Positions 46,105 through 55,110 of a stretch of 64,000 nucleotides of DNA are shown here, one piece after another (positions within the stretch are counted from its first letter, which is position 1; every line of letters starts with the position of its first letter). The position numbers were made by a program, and so were the translations under genes. The notes beneath the pieces are model-generated. The model did no database searches and had not been told where the DNA came from. It saw nothing but the letters and a program-made list of their open reading frames with translations. The DNA is from Clostridiaceae bacterium (lineage in GTDB: Bacteria > Bacillota > Clostridia > Clostridiales > Clostridiaceae): NCBI GenBank assembly GCA_902363375.1, contig CABIZX010000001.1, positions 248,001 through 312,000 of the forward strand, written 5' to 3'.

Positions 46105-47385
46105 CTACATATTATTTGACATATCTTGAGCTTTAATTAAATATTCTTTACATTTATCATGGTTTTCCATATTCAGATATAAAAGGGAAAGTTTTATGTA
46201 AGTATTTATTAGTCTTTCATAGTCAGCATTCTCTAATATAGATATTAAATCTAAATAAACACGTTCTAAGTTAAGATAGTCATCCATACTATTATAAATT
46301 TCTTCAAGCGATGTGTAAGCAAGTAATATAAATTCTTTATCATTATATTCTTCAGCTAGAGAAATTCCTTTTTTTAATAAAAGTATTGCATCTGAATTTA
46401 AGTTAAGCATAACATAAACTTTAGCTTTATCTATTATAGAGTGAGATAAGTTTTTTTTATCTAATTTTTGCCTAATATCAATTGCTTTATCAAAGTAAAT
46501 AAGTGCATCATCTACTTTATTTATTTCTAAGTAAAGTAATCCTAAATTATTATAAATATATCCCAATGGGGGACCAAGTTTATTTAGATAGGTAAATATT
46601 ATATCATTGTAGAGTTTGATAGCTGTATCAAAATCTTTTTTCTCTCTATAACAATTAGCTTCTAGGATTAGTAAATCTATATAGATATTAAATTTATCCT
46701 CATAATAAATAAGTTTAATTAATTTATTTATATAAAGAAGAGCATTATCAAATTCACCCATCTTTTTATAAATTAATGCTATATTAAAGCTGCAATTTAA
46801 ATATAATTCTTTATTATTATTTTCATCTAAATAAAAGTAACATTTGAGAAAGTAAGATAAAGCATCTTCGTAACAAAGAGTGGTACCTTTACATTTTCCT
46901 AGCTTATTATATACATAGGCTTTAGATAAATCATCCTTTAATATGCTATAAGCTTCTAAAGAATTATAGTAGAATACAATAGCTTTATCAAAATCATTAG
47001 ATTCATATAAAAGATTTCCCTTTTCAAAGTAAGCTTTAGCTTGCACATCTACTAAGGCATATTCTTCGCTTATAGATATAACTTCATCTATTTCTTTTAA
47101 AGTAAGCTTGGAGGATAATTTATCATTACAATAATTCCGAGCTTCATCTCTTTTAGTTAAAGCTAACCTAGCCTTGTCTATATTTATATCTTGGCCTAAC
47201 TCAGAAGCTCTTTTTTCAAAGAAAGACACTAACTTTTCAAGAGTATTAGCATTTAAGTGACGTTTATCACTTTCTATCATACTAATATAGTTTCTTGAAA
47301 CTCCTATTTCTTCGAGTTCAATTTGCTTTACGCCTAAATGGTTTCTTAGTTGTTTAAGTTTTTGCCCTGGACTTAAGAAATCCAA
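46105..47385 (-). CDS. RRNPP-type HTH-TPR transcriptional regulator 1
   Basis: 426 residues. XRE-type HTH (about 8-60, LKQLRNHLGVKQIELEEIGVSRNYISMIES), DEARNYCNDKL linker, TPR-like repeats (YIYNNLGLLYLEINKVDDAL, FNIALIYKKMGEFDNAL). It is the most divergent of the three HTH paralogues. The TTG at 47385 has AAGGAG at correct spacing, the ATG at 47394 overlaps that site. Peptide gene 1 follows after 48 nt. Operator C lies upstream of a promoter-like TTGTAT-N17-TAAAAT (47455-47483), which would suit auto-activation. Confidence 0.85.
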   Translation of the reverse strand: MDFLSPGQKLKQLRNHLGVKQIELEEIGVSRNYISMIESDKRHLNANTLEKLVSFFEKRASELGQDINIDKARLALTKRDEARNYCNDKLSSKLTLKEIDEVISISEEYALVDVQAKAYFEKGNLLYESNDFDKAIVFYYNSLEAYSILKDDLSKAYVYNKLGKCKGTTLCYEDALSYFLKCYFYLDENNNKELYLNCSFNIALIYKKMGEFDNALLYINKLIKLIYYEDKFNIYIDLLILEANCYREKKDFDTAIKLYNDIIFTYLNKLGPPLGYIYNNLGLLYLEINKVDDALIYFDKAIDIRQKLDKKNLSHSIIDKAKVYVMLNLNSDAILLLKKGISLAEEYNDKEFILLAYTSLEEIYNSMDDYLNLERVYLDLISILENADYERLINTYIKLSLLYLNMENHDKCKEYLIKAQDMSNNM

Positions 47386-47454
47386 ATGATTCATCTCCTT
47401 ACCTAAGCTAACTACATATGCAAGTAATAAGTTTTATGTATAGTAATTAATTAT

Positions 47455-47528
47455 ATTTTATAATATATATTGTAAAAATACAACAGAAAAAAGAAATGAG
47501 TAACAAAAACTTTATGTCAAAATGTTAC
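47455..47528 (-). promoter_or_regulatory. Operator C (GTAACA-N17-TGTTAC) upstream of the regulator 1 promoter
   Basis: Palindrome at 47500-47528. On the minus strand a promoter-like TTGTAT (47478-47483), 17-bp spacer, TAAAAT (47455-47460) follows about 16 bp after the palindrome. At operators A and B the palindrome overlaps the core promoter instead. Confidence 0.65.
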
Positions 47529-47619
47529 CAATAATCGCATACAATTGTATAAAGTTGTATAAATATATATTAATTAATTTAATAATATTATAATTCAGAT
47601 ACATTGGTAAATTAGCAAA

Positions 47620-47672
47620 TAAAAAACAGTTCATAAAAGATATAAATTCAATCTTTTATGAACTGCTTTTTT
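47620..47672. terminator. Bidirectional terminator after the cation ATPase gene
   Basis: 16-bp stem ACAGTTCATAAAAGAT / ATCTTTTATGAACTGC flanked by A- and T-runs. Confidence 0.8.
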
Positions 47673-47676
47673 ATTT

Positions 47677-50328
47677 TTATTTATCTTTCACAAATAATTT
47701 TATTATCTCATTGAAAACTAGAGGAATTAAGCTTAGGATTATAACAAATCCCCAATCAGTTAAGGTAAGTGGTATAACATTGAACATTTTAGCAATAGGT
47801 GGTATATAAATAACTGCGATTTGCAAGCCAATACCAACAAGCATTGCATAGATCAAATACATGTTTGAGAATATACCAATCTTAAATATAGATTTACTAG
47901 AACTTCTCATATTTAAAGCATGAATTAATTGTGTTCCACTAAGAACTACAAAGGCTATAGTTTGAGCATGCATTAGAGCTTCTGGGTTATTAACTATATT
48001 AACAAGTGTAACTCCGGCATCACCATATTTCATAACCCCATAGATGAATCCTATAAGAGTTAATATACCAATTAATGCACCATTAAATAAGAGTGTAAAT
48101 ATAGAGCCTTTAAATAAACTATCCTTAGGGTTTCTAGGTTGATGTTTCATGACATCCTTATCACCTGGATCTACACCAAGAGCAAGAGCAGGGAAGGAGT
48201 CAGTTATAAGGTTAACCCATAATATATGAGTGGCATTAAGTGGTGCCGCCCATCCAAATAAGATACCAAGGAATAAAGCCACAATCTCACCAGCATTACA
48301 TGAGATTAAGAAAATTACAGATTTCTTTATGTTATTAAAGATATTTCTACCTTCCTCAATAGCTGATACTATTGTAGAAAAATTATCATCTGTTAATACC
48401 ATATCAGAAGCACCTTTAGCAACATCAGTACCAGTTATACCCATAGCTACCCCGATATCAGCAGCCTTTAAGGAAGGAGCATCGTTAACGCCGTCTCCAG
48501 TCATAGATACAATATTACCTTTGGATTTAAAAGCCTTAACTATTCGAACCTTATGTTCGGGAGATACTCTAGCAAAAACTCTAAGGTTTTCACATCTGTC
48601 GGCTAGTTCTTCATCTGATATGCTGTCTATGTCAGCTCCACTAGTTACTTGGCTTATATTCTCTGCAATAGATAATTCCTTAGCAATAGCAAAGGCTGTA
48701 TTTTTATGGTCACCAGTAATCATTATAGTTTTTATACCGGAAGTTTTACAAATCTGTATAGAATCTTTAACTTCAAGTCTAGGTGGATCTATCATACCAA
48801 CAAGACCAATAAAAGTTAAATCTTTTTCAAGTTCATCAACCTCTACATGGGTAGAATTAACAACTTTAAATGCCGATCCTAAAACTCTTAGAGCATCATC
48901 AGACATAGTTGTAGCAACTTTTAAAAATTTATTTTTAATTTCTTCAGTCATTGGTACAACTTCATCATTAATATAGGCATAAGTACATAAATTAAGAAGA
49001 TTATCAGTTGCACCCTTAGTCATTACATAGAACTTATCTTCATATGAGTTCACTGTAGTCATAAGTTTTCTATCTGAGTCAAAAGGGATTTCATCAACCC
49101 TTTTATGAGTTTTATCTAAGTCTTCTTTAAATACATTAAACATATTTCCCATATCTAAAAGTGCTATCTCTGTTGGATCTCCAGTTTTTGATGTAGCAGT
49201 CGAAGTAGCATCATTACAAAGAACTATGTTTTCAAGTAAAAGTTTTTCACTATTATTATTGATGTTAAAGTCTTTAACATCATTTAGTTTATTATCTGCA
49301 AAATATTTAACCACCGTCATTTTATTTTGAGTTAATGTACCAGTTTTATCTGAACAAATAATATTTACAGATCCTAAGGTTTCTACAGAAGGTAGTTTTC
49401 TGATAATAGCATTTTGTTTTATCATTCTTTGAACACCTAAAGCCAGAACTATAGTAACTATAGCTGCAAGACCTTCAGGAATAGCTGCAACAGCAAGACT
49501 GATAGAAATCATAAACATGTCAGTAACGCCTCTACCTTGGAGTAGACCTACTGCGAACATAATGGCACATATACCGATGGCAACAATACCTAATACTTTT
49601 CCAAGTTGCTCAAGTTTCTTTTGAAGAGGTGTAAGTTCATTTTCGCCCTCATCAAGCATTTTAGCTATTTTACCAATTTCAGTATTCATACCTGTAGCAA
49701 CAGCGATACCAGTAGCTCTACCATAGGTAGCTAGAGTTGACATAAATGCCATATTCTTTTTGTCGCCAAGGGATACTTTTTCATCTTCAAGTATAAGACT
49801 TGCATTCTTATCTACAGGAACAGATTCACCAGTAAGAGCAGATTCTTCTATCTTTAAGTTAGCACTTTCTATAAGACGAATATCGCAAGGAATAAATCTA
49901 CCTGCATCAATAATTATTACATCCCCAGGTACAACCTCTTCTGAAGGAATTTCCACTAATTCTCCATTACGTTTTACTATAGCTTTCGGAGTAGATAATT
50001 CTTTTAAAGCATCAAGGGCCTTTTCGGCTTTAGATTCTTGAATCATTCCCACTGTTGCATTAACGAGAATAACGATACCTATAATAATTGCATCACTAAT
50101 TTCCTTTCCCACAACTACAGATAGTATGGCTGCAACTATAAGGATATAAATTAGAATATCATTTAGTTGTGCAAAGAATAGTTGGACTTTAGTTTTTTTC
50201 TTTTTAGATGCCAGTTTGTTAGATCCATACTTGGACCTAATTTCCTCAACCTGAGATGAAGTAAGGCCAGTATCTGGATTGGTGTTAAACTTACTTATAA
50301 CATCATCAATAGAGTCATTAAAATACAT
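47677..50328 (-). CDS. PMCA/SERCA-like cation-translocating P-type ATPase
   Basis: 883 residues, P2-type ATPase exporting Ca2+ or Mn2+. N-terminal cation-ATPase domain, actuator loop with LTGESVPV, membrane motif PEGL (284-287), phosphorylation site CSDKTGTLT (Asp327), nucleotide domain KGAT, hinge TGDGVNDAPSLK, and a C-terminal block of membrane helices ending in KLFVKDK. Length matches bacterial PMCA-type pumps. GAGGTGATTTT precedes the ATG. The upstream leader resembles the Mn2+-sensing yybP-ykoY element, which controls related pumps in streptococci and lactococci, so Mn2+ export is a fair alternative to Ca2+. Confidence 0.9.
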   Translation of the reverse strand: MYFNDSIDDVISKFNTNPDTGLTSSQVEEIRSKYGSNKLASKKKKTKVQLFFAQLNDILIYILIVAAILSVVVGKEISDAIIIGIVILVNATVGMIQESKAEKALDALKELSTPKAIVKRNGELVEIPSEEVVPGDVIIIDAGRFIPCDIRLIESANLKIEESALTGESVPVDKNASLILEDEKVSLGDKKNMAFMSTLATYGRATGIAVATGMNTEIGKIAKMLDEGENELTPLQKKLEQLGKVLGIVAIGICAIMFAVGLLQGRGVTDMFMISISLAVAAIPEGLAAIVTIVLALGVQRMIKQNAIIRKLPSVETLGSVNIICSDKTGTLTQNKMTVVKYFADNKLNDVKDFNINNNSEKLLLENIVLCNDATSTATSKTGDPTEIALLDMGNMFNVFKEDLDKTHKRVDEIPFDSDRKLMTTVNSYEDKFYVMTKGATDNLLNLCTYAYINDEVVPMTEEIKNKFLKVATTMSDDALRVLGSAFKVVNSTHVEVDELEKDLTFIGLVGMIDPPRLEVKDSIQICKTSGIKTIMITGDHKNTAFAIAKELSIAENISQVTSGADIDSISDEELADRCENLRVFARVSPEHKVRIVKAFKSKGNIVSMTGDGVNDAPSLKAADIGVAMGITGTDVAKGASDMVLTDDNFSTIVSAIEEGRNIFNNIKKSVIFLISCNAGEIVALFLGILFGWAAPLNATHILWVNLITDSFPALALGVDPGDKDVMKHQPRNPKDSLFKGSIFTLLFNGALIGILTLIGFIYGVMKYGDAGVTLVNIVNNPEALMHAQTIAFVVLSGTQLIHALNMRSSSKSIFKIGIFSNMYLIYAMLVGIGLQIAVIYIPPIAKMFNVIPLTLTDWGFVIILSLIPLVFNEIIKLFVKDK

Positions 50329-50475
50329 AAAATCACCTCATAATTAATAGAGTTAAGTCATACTCTAAATCAAAGATTTAGTTAGTAAAACTTACTTAAA
50401 ACTAATAAAAGATATTCTTTTATTAATATTTACAAAAGTTTAATTACATATGTAGGTAATGTATGTAAAAAGAAA

Positions 50476-50590
50476 AGACCCATATATAGCATAGTACTAT
50501 ACATGAGTCTCATTATTTAATGCAAAGCCAGACTTAAAGCCAAGATGTTGACATTGCCATAGGATAATCCTACTAATTACTCCCTCATAT
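50476..50590 (-). promoter_or_regulatory. yybP-ykoY-like (Mn2+) riboswitch with terminator
   Basis: Minus strand: GAGGGAGTAA at 50577-50586 (consensus GGGGAGUAG), an inner helix GGCAA / TTTGC enclosing GTCAACAT, then AATGAGACTCATG and a terminator at 50476-50510 (AGACTCAT-x-TATAG with CTATA-x-ATGGGTCT, then TTTCTTTTT). Its place before a P-type cation ATPase fits. I rely on remembered consensus, so the class needs a covariance-model check. Confidence 0.5.
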
Positions 50591-50651
50591 GTAATTATAT
50601 TTTATATATAAATTATAAAGGATGTACAACTAAATTACAAGAGATTTTTTA

Positions 50652-51200
50652 TTAAAATTTAGCAAATAAATTAGGTATAATGCCATAAAATAATATGCCT
50701 AGAAGTGCAGCAATGACAATTATAAGTATAGGGTGAATTTTTGTTTTATAAAGTAAGAAACCTATAATGGCAGCTATTATTAAACTATTTAAATCTCTGT
50801 AAGATTCAAGACTAAGAGTTATAAACACAGATATTATAAGGCCAATAAGGGCTGGTCTCATTCCTTTTAAAGCATTTGATAAAATCTTTGAATTTTTAAA
50901 CTTATTAAAAAAGTAATTTGCAAAGGAAATAAGAATGAAAGAGGTAGTGACAACCCCTAAGGTAGCAAGAATACCGCCCAGAAATCCACCAGCTTTATAT
51001 CCTACAAAGGTAGCTGAGTTAATTGCTATAGGTCCTGGAGTCATTTGAGATATACCTATAATATTAATAAAATCAGTTTGAGATAGCCAAGCATTTTTCT
51101 CAACGATTTCCTTTTGAATTAAAGGAAGCATAGCATATCCGCCACCAAAACCAAAAGTTCCAATTTTGAGAAAAGCTAGATAAAGCTTTAGTAATATCAT
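50652..51200 (-). CDS. Chromate transporter, short-chain CHR subunit 2
   Basis: 182 residues, one CHR domain with about six membrane helices. The family motif FGFGGGYAMLPLIQKEIV is at residues 15-32, with ISQMTPGPIAINSATFVGYK following. The start abuts the stop of the preceding CHR gene (TAG-ATG), so the two half-size proteins are coupled and probably form a heterodimer equivalent to one full-length ChrA. True substrate may be chromate, sulfate or another anion. Confidence 0.88.
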   Translation of the reverse strand: MILLKLYLAFLKIGTFGFGGGYAMLPLIQKEIVEKNAWLSQTDFINIIGISQMTPGPIAINSATFVGYKAGGFLGGILATLGVVTTSFILISFANYFFNKFKNSKILSNALKGMRPALIGLIISVFITLSLESYRDLNSLIIAAIIGFLLYKTKIHPILIIVIAALLGILFYGIIPNLFAKF

Positions 51201-51770
51201 CTAATCTTCCTCCTTTTCATTATTAAAGGTACTTTCAGTTGGAGTATTTCTATTAATATATATTCCATATAGGGCTGCAATAAGGATTAGATATACAGGA
51301 CTTACATTCATAAATGCACTAAGAATTACGGTAATTACTATAATTATTATATTAACTGCTGTTTTATCTAAAACCTGTGCTAAACTATTTACTCCCACTA
51401 AAATTAAAAGGGGAACGGCAGCATTTATTCCTTTAAAAATAAGCTCAATAGCATAAAGATTTCTAAACCTATTAAATGCCATGGCTATAATCAATATAAT
51501 AATAAAAGATGGAAGAGCGACACCTAAAAGTCCAAGGATAGCGCCTAAAGCTCCACTGATCTTGTATCCAATAAAGGTACAGCTATTTATTGCTAAAGCT
51601 CCAGGAAAACTTTGTGATATGGCTATTATATCTATAAATTCATCTTTATCTATCCATTGGTTTTTATTCACAACTTCTCTTTCAATAAGTGGAATCATGG
51701 CATAGCCACCACCAAAAGTAAATGCACCTATCTTAAAGAATGTTAAAAACATATTAATTAAAGTTTTCAT
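51201..51770 (-). CDS. Chromate transporter, short-chain CHR subunit 1
   Basis: 189 residues; N-terminal FTFGGGYAMIPLIEREVV and ISQSFPGALAINSCTFIGYK match the CHR domain. Hydrophobic throughout, ending in a charged tail (NNEKEED). GGAGGCAATT precedes the ATG. First gene of a two-gene unit with the following CHR subunit. Pairs of short CHR proteins are known to need each other for activity in Bacillus. Confidence 0.88.
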   Translation of the reverse strand: MKTLINMFLTFFKIGAFTFGGGYAMIPLIEREVVNKNQWIDKDEFIDIIAISQSFPGALAINSCTFIGYKISGALGAILGLLGVALPSFIIILIIAMAFNRFRNLYAIELIFKGINAAVPLLILVGVNSLAQVLDKTAVNIIIIVITVILSAFMNVSPVYLILIAALYGIYINRNTPTESTFNNEKEED

Positions 51771-51866
51771 AATTGCCTCCTAAATAAATTAATAACTATT
51801 AACAAAAATATAGCTAAAATACGGAACCTTATTTATAATATAATTAAAGGACAAGGGGGTGTTCCT

Positions 51867-52289
51867 ATGGAAGTATCAAAAGTTGGAAGAAATACTCCAA
51901 TACAAAGAGAAAATAAAGTTGTAAATAACAAACAGGACTTTTCTAAAAGTTTTAATTTTGCTAGAGAGCAAAAATCAGAAGAAGATCTTAAAAAAATGCT
52001 TAAGAATATAAAAGCTAAAGGTAATAGACTAGTAATTTCAAAGTGCTATGCTGATGTTAGAGCTTATAAGAGGGAAATAAAAGAATATTTAGAATCTGTA
52101 TTAACATTTATGTATTCTGTAAAGAAAGATATAAGCTTTTGGCAAACCCAATATTTTGTTACAGTAGAAACCATTGATAATAAGTTAGAAGAACTAACAC
52201 AGATGCTGCTTAGTGAAGAAAGAGAAAGTTTAAATATAGCTAGCACTATAGATGAAATATCAGGTCTTATAGTAGACATTTATAGATAG
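51867..52289 (+). CDS. YaaR family protein (DUF327)
   Basis: 140 residues, soluble, helical. The segment EEDLKKMLKNIKAKGNRLVISKCYADVRAYKREIKEYLESVL and the ending EISGLIVDIYR match the DUF327/YaaR pattern. Function unknown. AAGGGGGTGTTCCT precedes the ATG. Transcribed away from the CHR genes and closed by a strong terminator. Confidence 0.82.
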   Translation: MEVSKVGRNTPIQRENKVVNNKQDFSKSFNFAREQKSEEDLKKMLKNIKAKGNRLVISKCYADVRAYKREIKEYLESVLTFMYSVKKDISFWQTQYFVTVETIDNKLEELTQMLLSEERESLNIASTIDEISGLIVDIYR

Positions 52290-52326
52290 TATTTATAATA
52301 AAATATTCTACATAATAATTTAAGGA

Positions 52327-52403
52327 ACCACTGATAATAAACAGAGTTAACATATAACTCATCCTTCTTTAGGATAAATAGTTTATTATCAGTGGTGTTT
52401 TTA
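52327..52403. terminator. Bidirectional terminator
   Basis: 16-bp stem ACCACTGATAATAAAC / GTTTATTATCAGTGGT with T-tail, between convergent yaaR-like and nadE genes. Confidence 0.75.
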
Positions 52404-52457
52404 TATCATATCTTTAAGCATTATTTCATAAATCATCATTCAGAATCAGAATTAGAT

Positions 52458-54362
52458 TTAAAGAAAGCCATTATAACTAGCATCTGATGGCATCCTTAGG
52501 TCTCCTCTAGGTGAAAGGCTTATAGATCCAACCTTAGGACCATCAGGTAGAGCAGAACGTTTAAATTGTTGGGTAAAGAATCTAGTTATAAATTTATTAA
52601 GCCATTTATCAATTACATCTTCATCATATACACCTTTGAAGGCAGTTTTAGCTAAGAATTCTATACGCTCCTTGGAAGCACCATGCTTCATGAAGTGATA
52701 TAGGAAGAAGTCATGAAGCTCATATGGACCTACAATATCTTCAGTTTTTTGAGTAATGTTTCCATCTTTATCCTTAGGAAGAAGTTCAGGACTAACTGGA
52801 GTATCTAGAATATCAATAAGAATTTTACTTACTTCAGGAGTACTCTCATGGTCAGCTATATAATCAACAAGATATCTTACAAGAGTCTTTGGAATAGAGC
52901 AGTTTATAGAGTACATAGACATGTGGTCTCCATTATAAGTACACCATCCAAGGGCTAGTTCTGATAAATCACCTGTTCCAATTAATAATCCACCTTCTTT
53001 ATTAGCAAGATCCATAAGAATTTGAGTTCTTTCTCTTGCTTGAACATTTTCATAGGTTACATCATGTTGCTCTACTGGATGGCCAATGTCTTTAAAATGT
53101 TGTAGGGCAGCAGGTACAATATTTATTTCTCTCAAATCTGTACCTAGGTGTCTACAAAGGTCTAGGGCGTTATTGTAAGTTCTATCTGTAGTGCCAAAAC
53201 CAGGCATAGTAATGGTTACAATATTTTCCCTAGGAATTTTAAGCATATCAAAGGTTTTTACTACTGCTAGTAAAGCTAGAGTAGAGTCAAGACCACCAGA
53301 AATTCCTATAACAGCTTTCTTTAAGCCTGTGTGAGAAAGTCTCTTAGCAAGAGCAGAACTTTGAATATTAAATATCTCCTTAGCTCGCTTATCTCTTTCA
53401 AGAGGATTGTTAGGTACGAAAGGATGTTTATCTATATACTTATCAAAGTTATCAATTGCTATATTATTAAAATCAAAGTTTATAGTCTCCATGTTAAATG
53501 GAATTAGTACTTTATTATCTCTGAAGCTTATATTTTTTAATCTTTCAGCTTTTAATTTATCTACATCAATAATTGCTGTAATAATTTCATTTTCACGATT
53601 AAATCTTTCATTTTCAGATAAGATTCCACCATTTTCACTAATTAAAAGATGACCACCAAATAATACATCTGTAGTAGATTCAAATACTCCGCTAGAAGAG
53701 TAAATATAGGAACTCATGCACCTAGCACTTTGATTCTTTATCAAGTCTCTCCTATAATCAGCTTTGCTAACTAGTTCATTAGATGAAGATAAGTTACATA
53801 TTATATTACATCCAGCTAAAGATAAGAAGCTACTTGGTGGAATAGTAACCCAAAGATCTTCGCAAATTTCTACTCCAATACTAATATCACCGCTTCTGAA
53901 GATTAAATTAGTGCCAAAGGGAATATCACTTTGAAAAGGAAGATTAACTTTTCTAGAAGTTATATTAAGGCCACTACTAAACCAGCGTTTTTCATAGAAC
54001 TCTGAAGCATTAGGTAGGTAACTCTTTGGTACAATTCCTAAAATCTTACCATTAAAGATAAGGTAGGCAACATTATAAAGGATATCGTCATATTCTAGAG
54101 GAGCTCCTATGGTAAATAAGATATCTCTTCCTTCAGAAAATACACAAAGGTTTTCAATAGCTATTTCAGCCTTTTTTAGTAATTTTTGTTGAAAAAATAA
54201 ATCTGCACAACTATAAGAAGTTATAGACAGTTCAGGAAAAACTAAAATTTTCACTTGATCCTCTATAGCCTTTTCAATACATTTTTTTATTTCATCTAAG
54301 TTAAAGTCTACATCTGCCACTTTAGTAATAGGACAAGCGGAACCAACTTTTATAAAGTTCAT
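52458..54362 (-). CDS. nadE: Glutamine-dependent NAD(+) synthetase
   Basis: 634 residues, last step of NAD synthesis. N-terminal nitrilase-type glutaminase (about 1-270) with Glu in FPELSITSY, Lys in VPKSYLPN and Cys in GVEICEDLW; C-terminal synthetase with the pyrophosphate loop GISGGLDST and GTGDLSELALGW. The ATG at 54362 is chosen because AAGGTG ends 9 nt before it; an ATG at 54368 is nearer to the site. The glutaminase domain means it uses glutamine, not free ammonia. Confidence 0.95.
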   Translation of the reverse strand: MNFIKVGSACPITKVADVDFNLDEIKKCIEKAIEDQVKILVFPELSITSYSCADLFFQQKLLKKAEIAIENLCVFSEGRDILFTIGAPLEYDDILYNVAYLIFNGKILGIVPKSYLPNASEFYEKRWFSSGLNITSRKVNLPFQSDIPFGTNLIFRSGDISIGVEICEDLWVTIPPSSFLSLAGCNIICNLSSSNELVSKADYRRDLIKNQSARCMSSYIYSSSGVFESTTDVLFGGHLLISENGGILSENERFNRENEIITAIIDVDKLKAERLKNISFRDNKVLIPFNMETINFDFNNIAIDNFDKYIDKHPFVPNNPLERDKRAKEIFNIQSSALAKRLSHTGLKKAVIGISGGLDSTLALLAVVKTFDMLKIPRENIVTITMPGFGTTDRTYNNALDLCRHLGTDLREINIVPAALQHFKDIGHPVEQHDVTYENVQARERTQILMDLANKEGGLLIGTGDLSELALGWCTYNGDHMSMYSINCSIPKTLVRYLVDYIADHESTPEVSKILIDILDTPVSPELLPKDKDGNITQKTEDIVGPYELHDFFLYHFMKHGASKERIEFLAKTAFKGVYDEDVIDKWLNKFITRFFTQQFKRSALPDGPKVGSISLSPRGDLRMPSDASYNGFL

Positions 54363-54393
54363 TAACATCGCACCTTTCAAATTGAATATATTT

Positions 54394-55110
54394 CTATATA
54401 CGAGTTCTTTTCATAGTTTTTGTTTTTTTAGATTTATTACTCTTGCTCCTTTTTTTACTATGTACATTTTCTTTTTTTGAGGAAATAGTTTTTATAACTT
54501 CATTTGTATTCTTCTTTACATCTTGTGCTTTAGGTTTAATAACAGGTTTTTTAGCTACAGAATATCCAAATTTTCCAATAGGGTTAGGGCTTAAACAGAA
54601 ATATTCACCATGAGAATATGAAAGTAAATCCGCTTTTTCAAAGTGAATCTTACCTTTTTCATCGATAAGGCTATTTTCCACATGGCAGTTAACTATTTCA
54701 GCTAAGAATAAATCATGAGTACCTAGAGGAGTTATTGATTTTACTACACACTCAAATGCAACGGGACATTGATTAATGATCCCACAAGAAATATCTTTAG
54801 CTTCACTAAGGGTCAAGTTCATATCTTTGAATTTATCAGTATTTTTTCCACTTTTTACGCCACAATAATCTACTGCTCTAACTAGGTTGCTAGAAGCTAA
54901 ATTTACTACAAAGGAGCCAGTTTCTTTTATGTATTTATAGGATAATCTTTCAGGACGAATAGCCACTGTAATCATAGGAGGTTTAGTACAAGCTGTACCT
55001 ATCCAACCTACAGTAAACACATTATCCTTTCCTTCAGAATTTCTACTAGTTATCATCACTGCTGGAACAGGATTTAGCATTATACTACCCTTAAAAGTAG
55101 TTTTAGCCAT
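54394..55110 (-). CDS. Flavin reductase family protein with basic C-terminal tail
   Basis: 238 residues. Residues 1-180 form an FMN-binding split-barrel flavoprotein (LNPVPAVMITSRN, VGWIGTACTKPP, RLSYKYIKETGSFVVNL, HDLFLAEIVNCHVE). The last about 45 residues are a Lys/Arg-rich, low-complexity tail (KKRSKSNKSKKTKTMKR) absent from usual family members. The tail could bind nucleic acid or the membrane surface. The gene lies 31 bp upstream of nadE on the same strand and may be co-transcribed. Confidence 0.82.
   Translation of the reverse strand: MAKTTFKGSIMLNPVPAVMITSRNSEGKDNVFTVGWIGTACTKPPMITVAIRPERLSYKYIKETGSFVVNLASSNLVRAVDYCGVKSGKNTDKFKDMNLTLSEAKDISCGIINQCPVAFECVVKSITPLGTHDLFLAEIVNCHVENSLIDEKGKIHFEKADLLSYSHGEYFCLSPNPIGKFGYSVAKKPVIKPKAQDVKKNTNEVIKTISSKKENVHSKKRSKSNKSKKTKTMKRTRI

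Noticed and set aside
48230..48976. Long open frame antisense to the cation ATPase gene
   Set aside because: Shadow of a real coding region: low-complexity Ser/Leu/Ile translation, no ribosome site, no family pattern.
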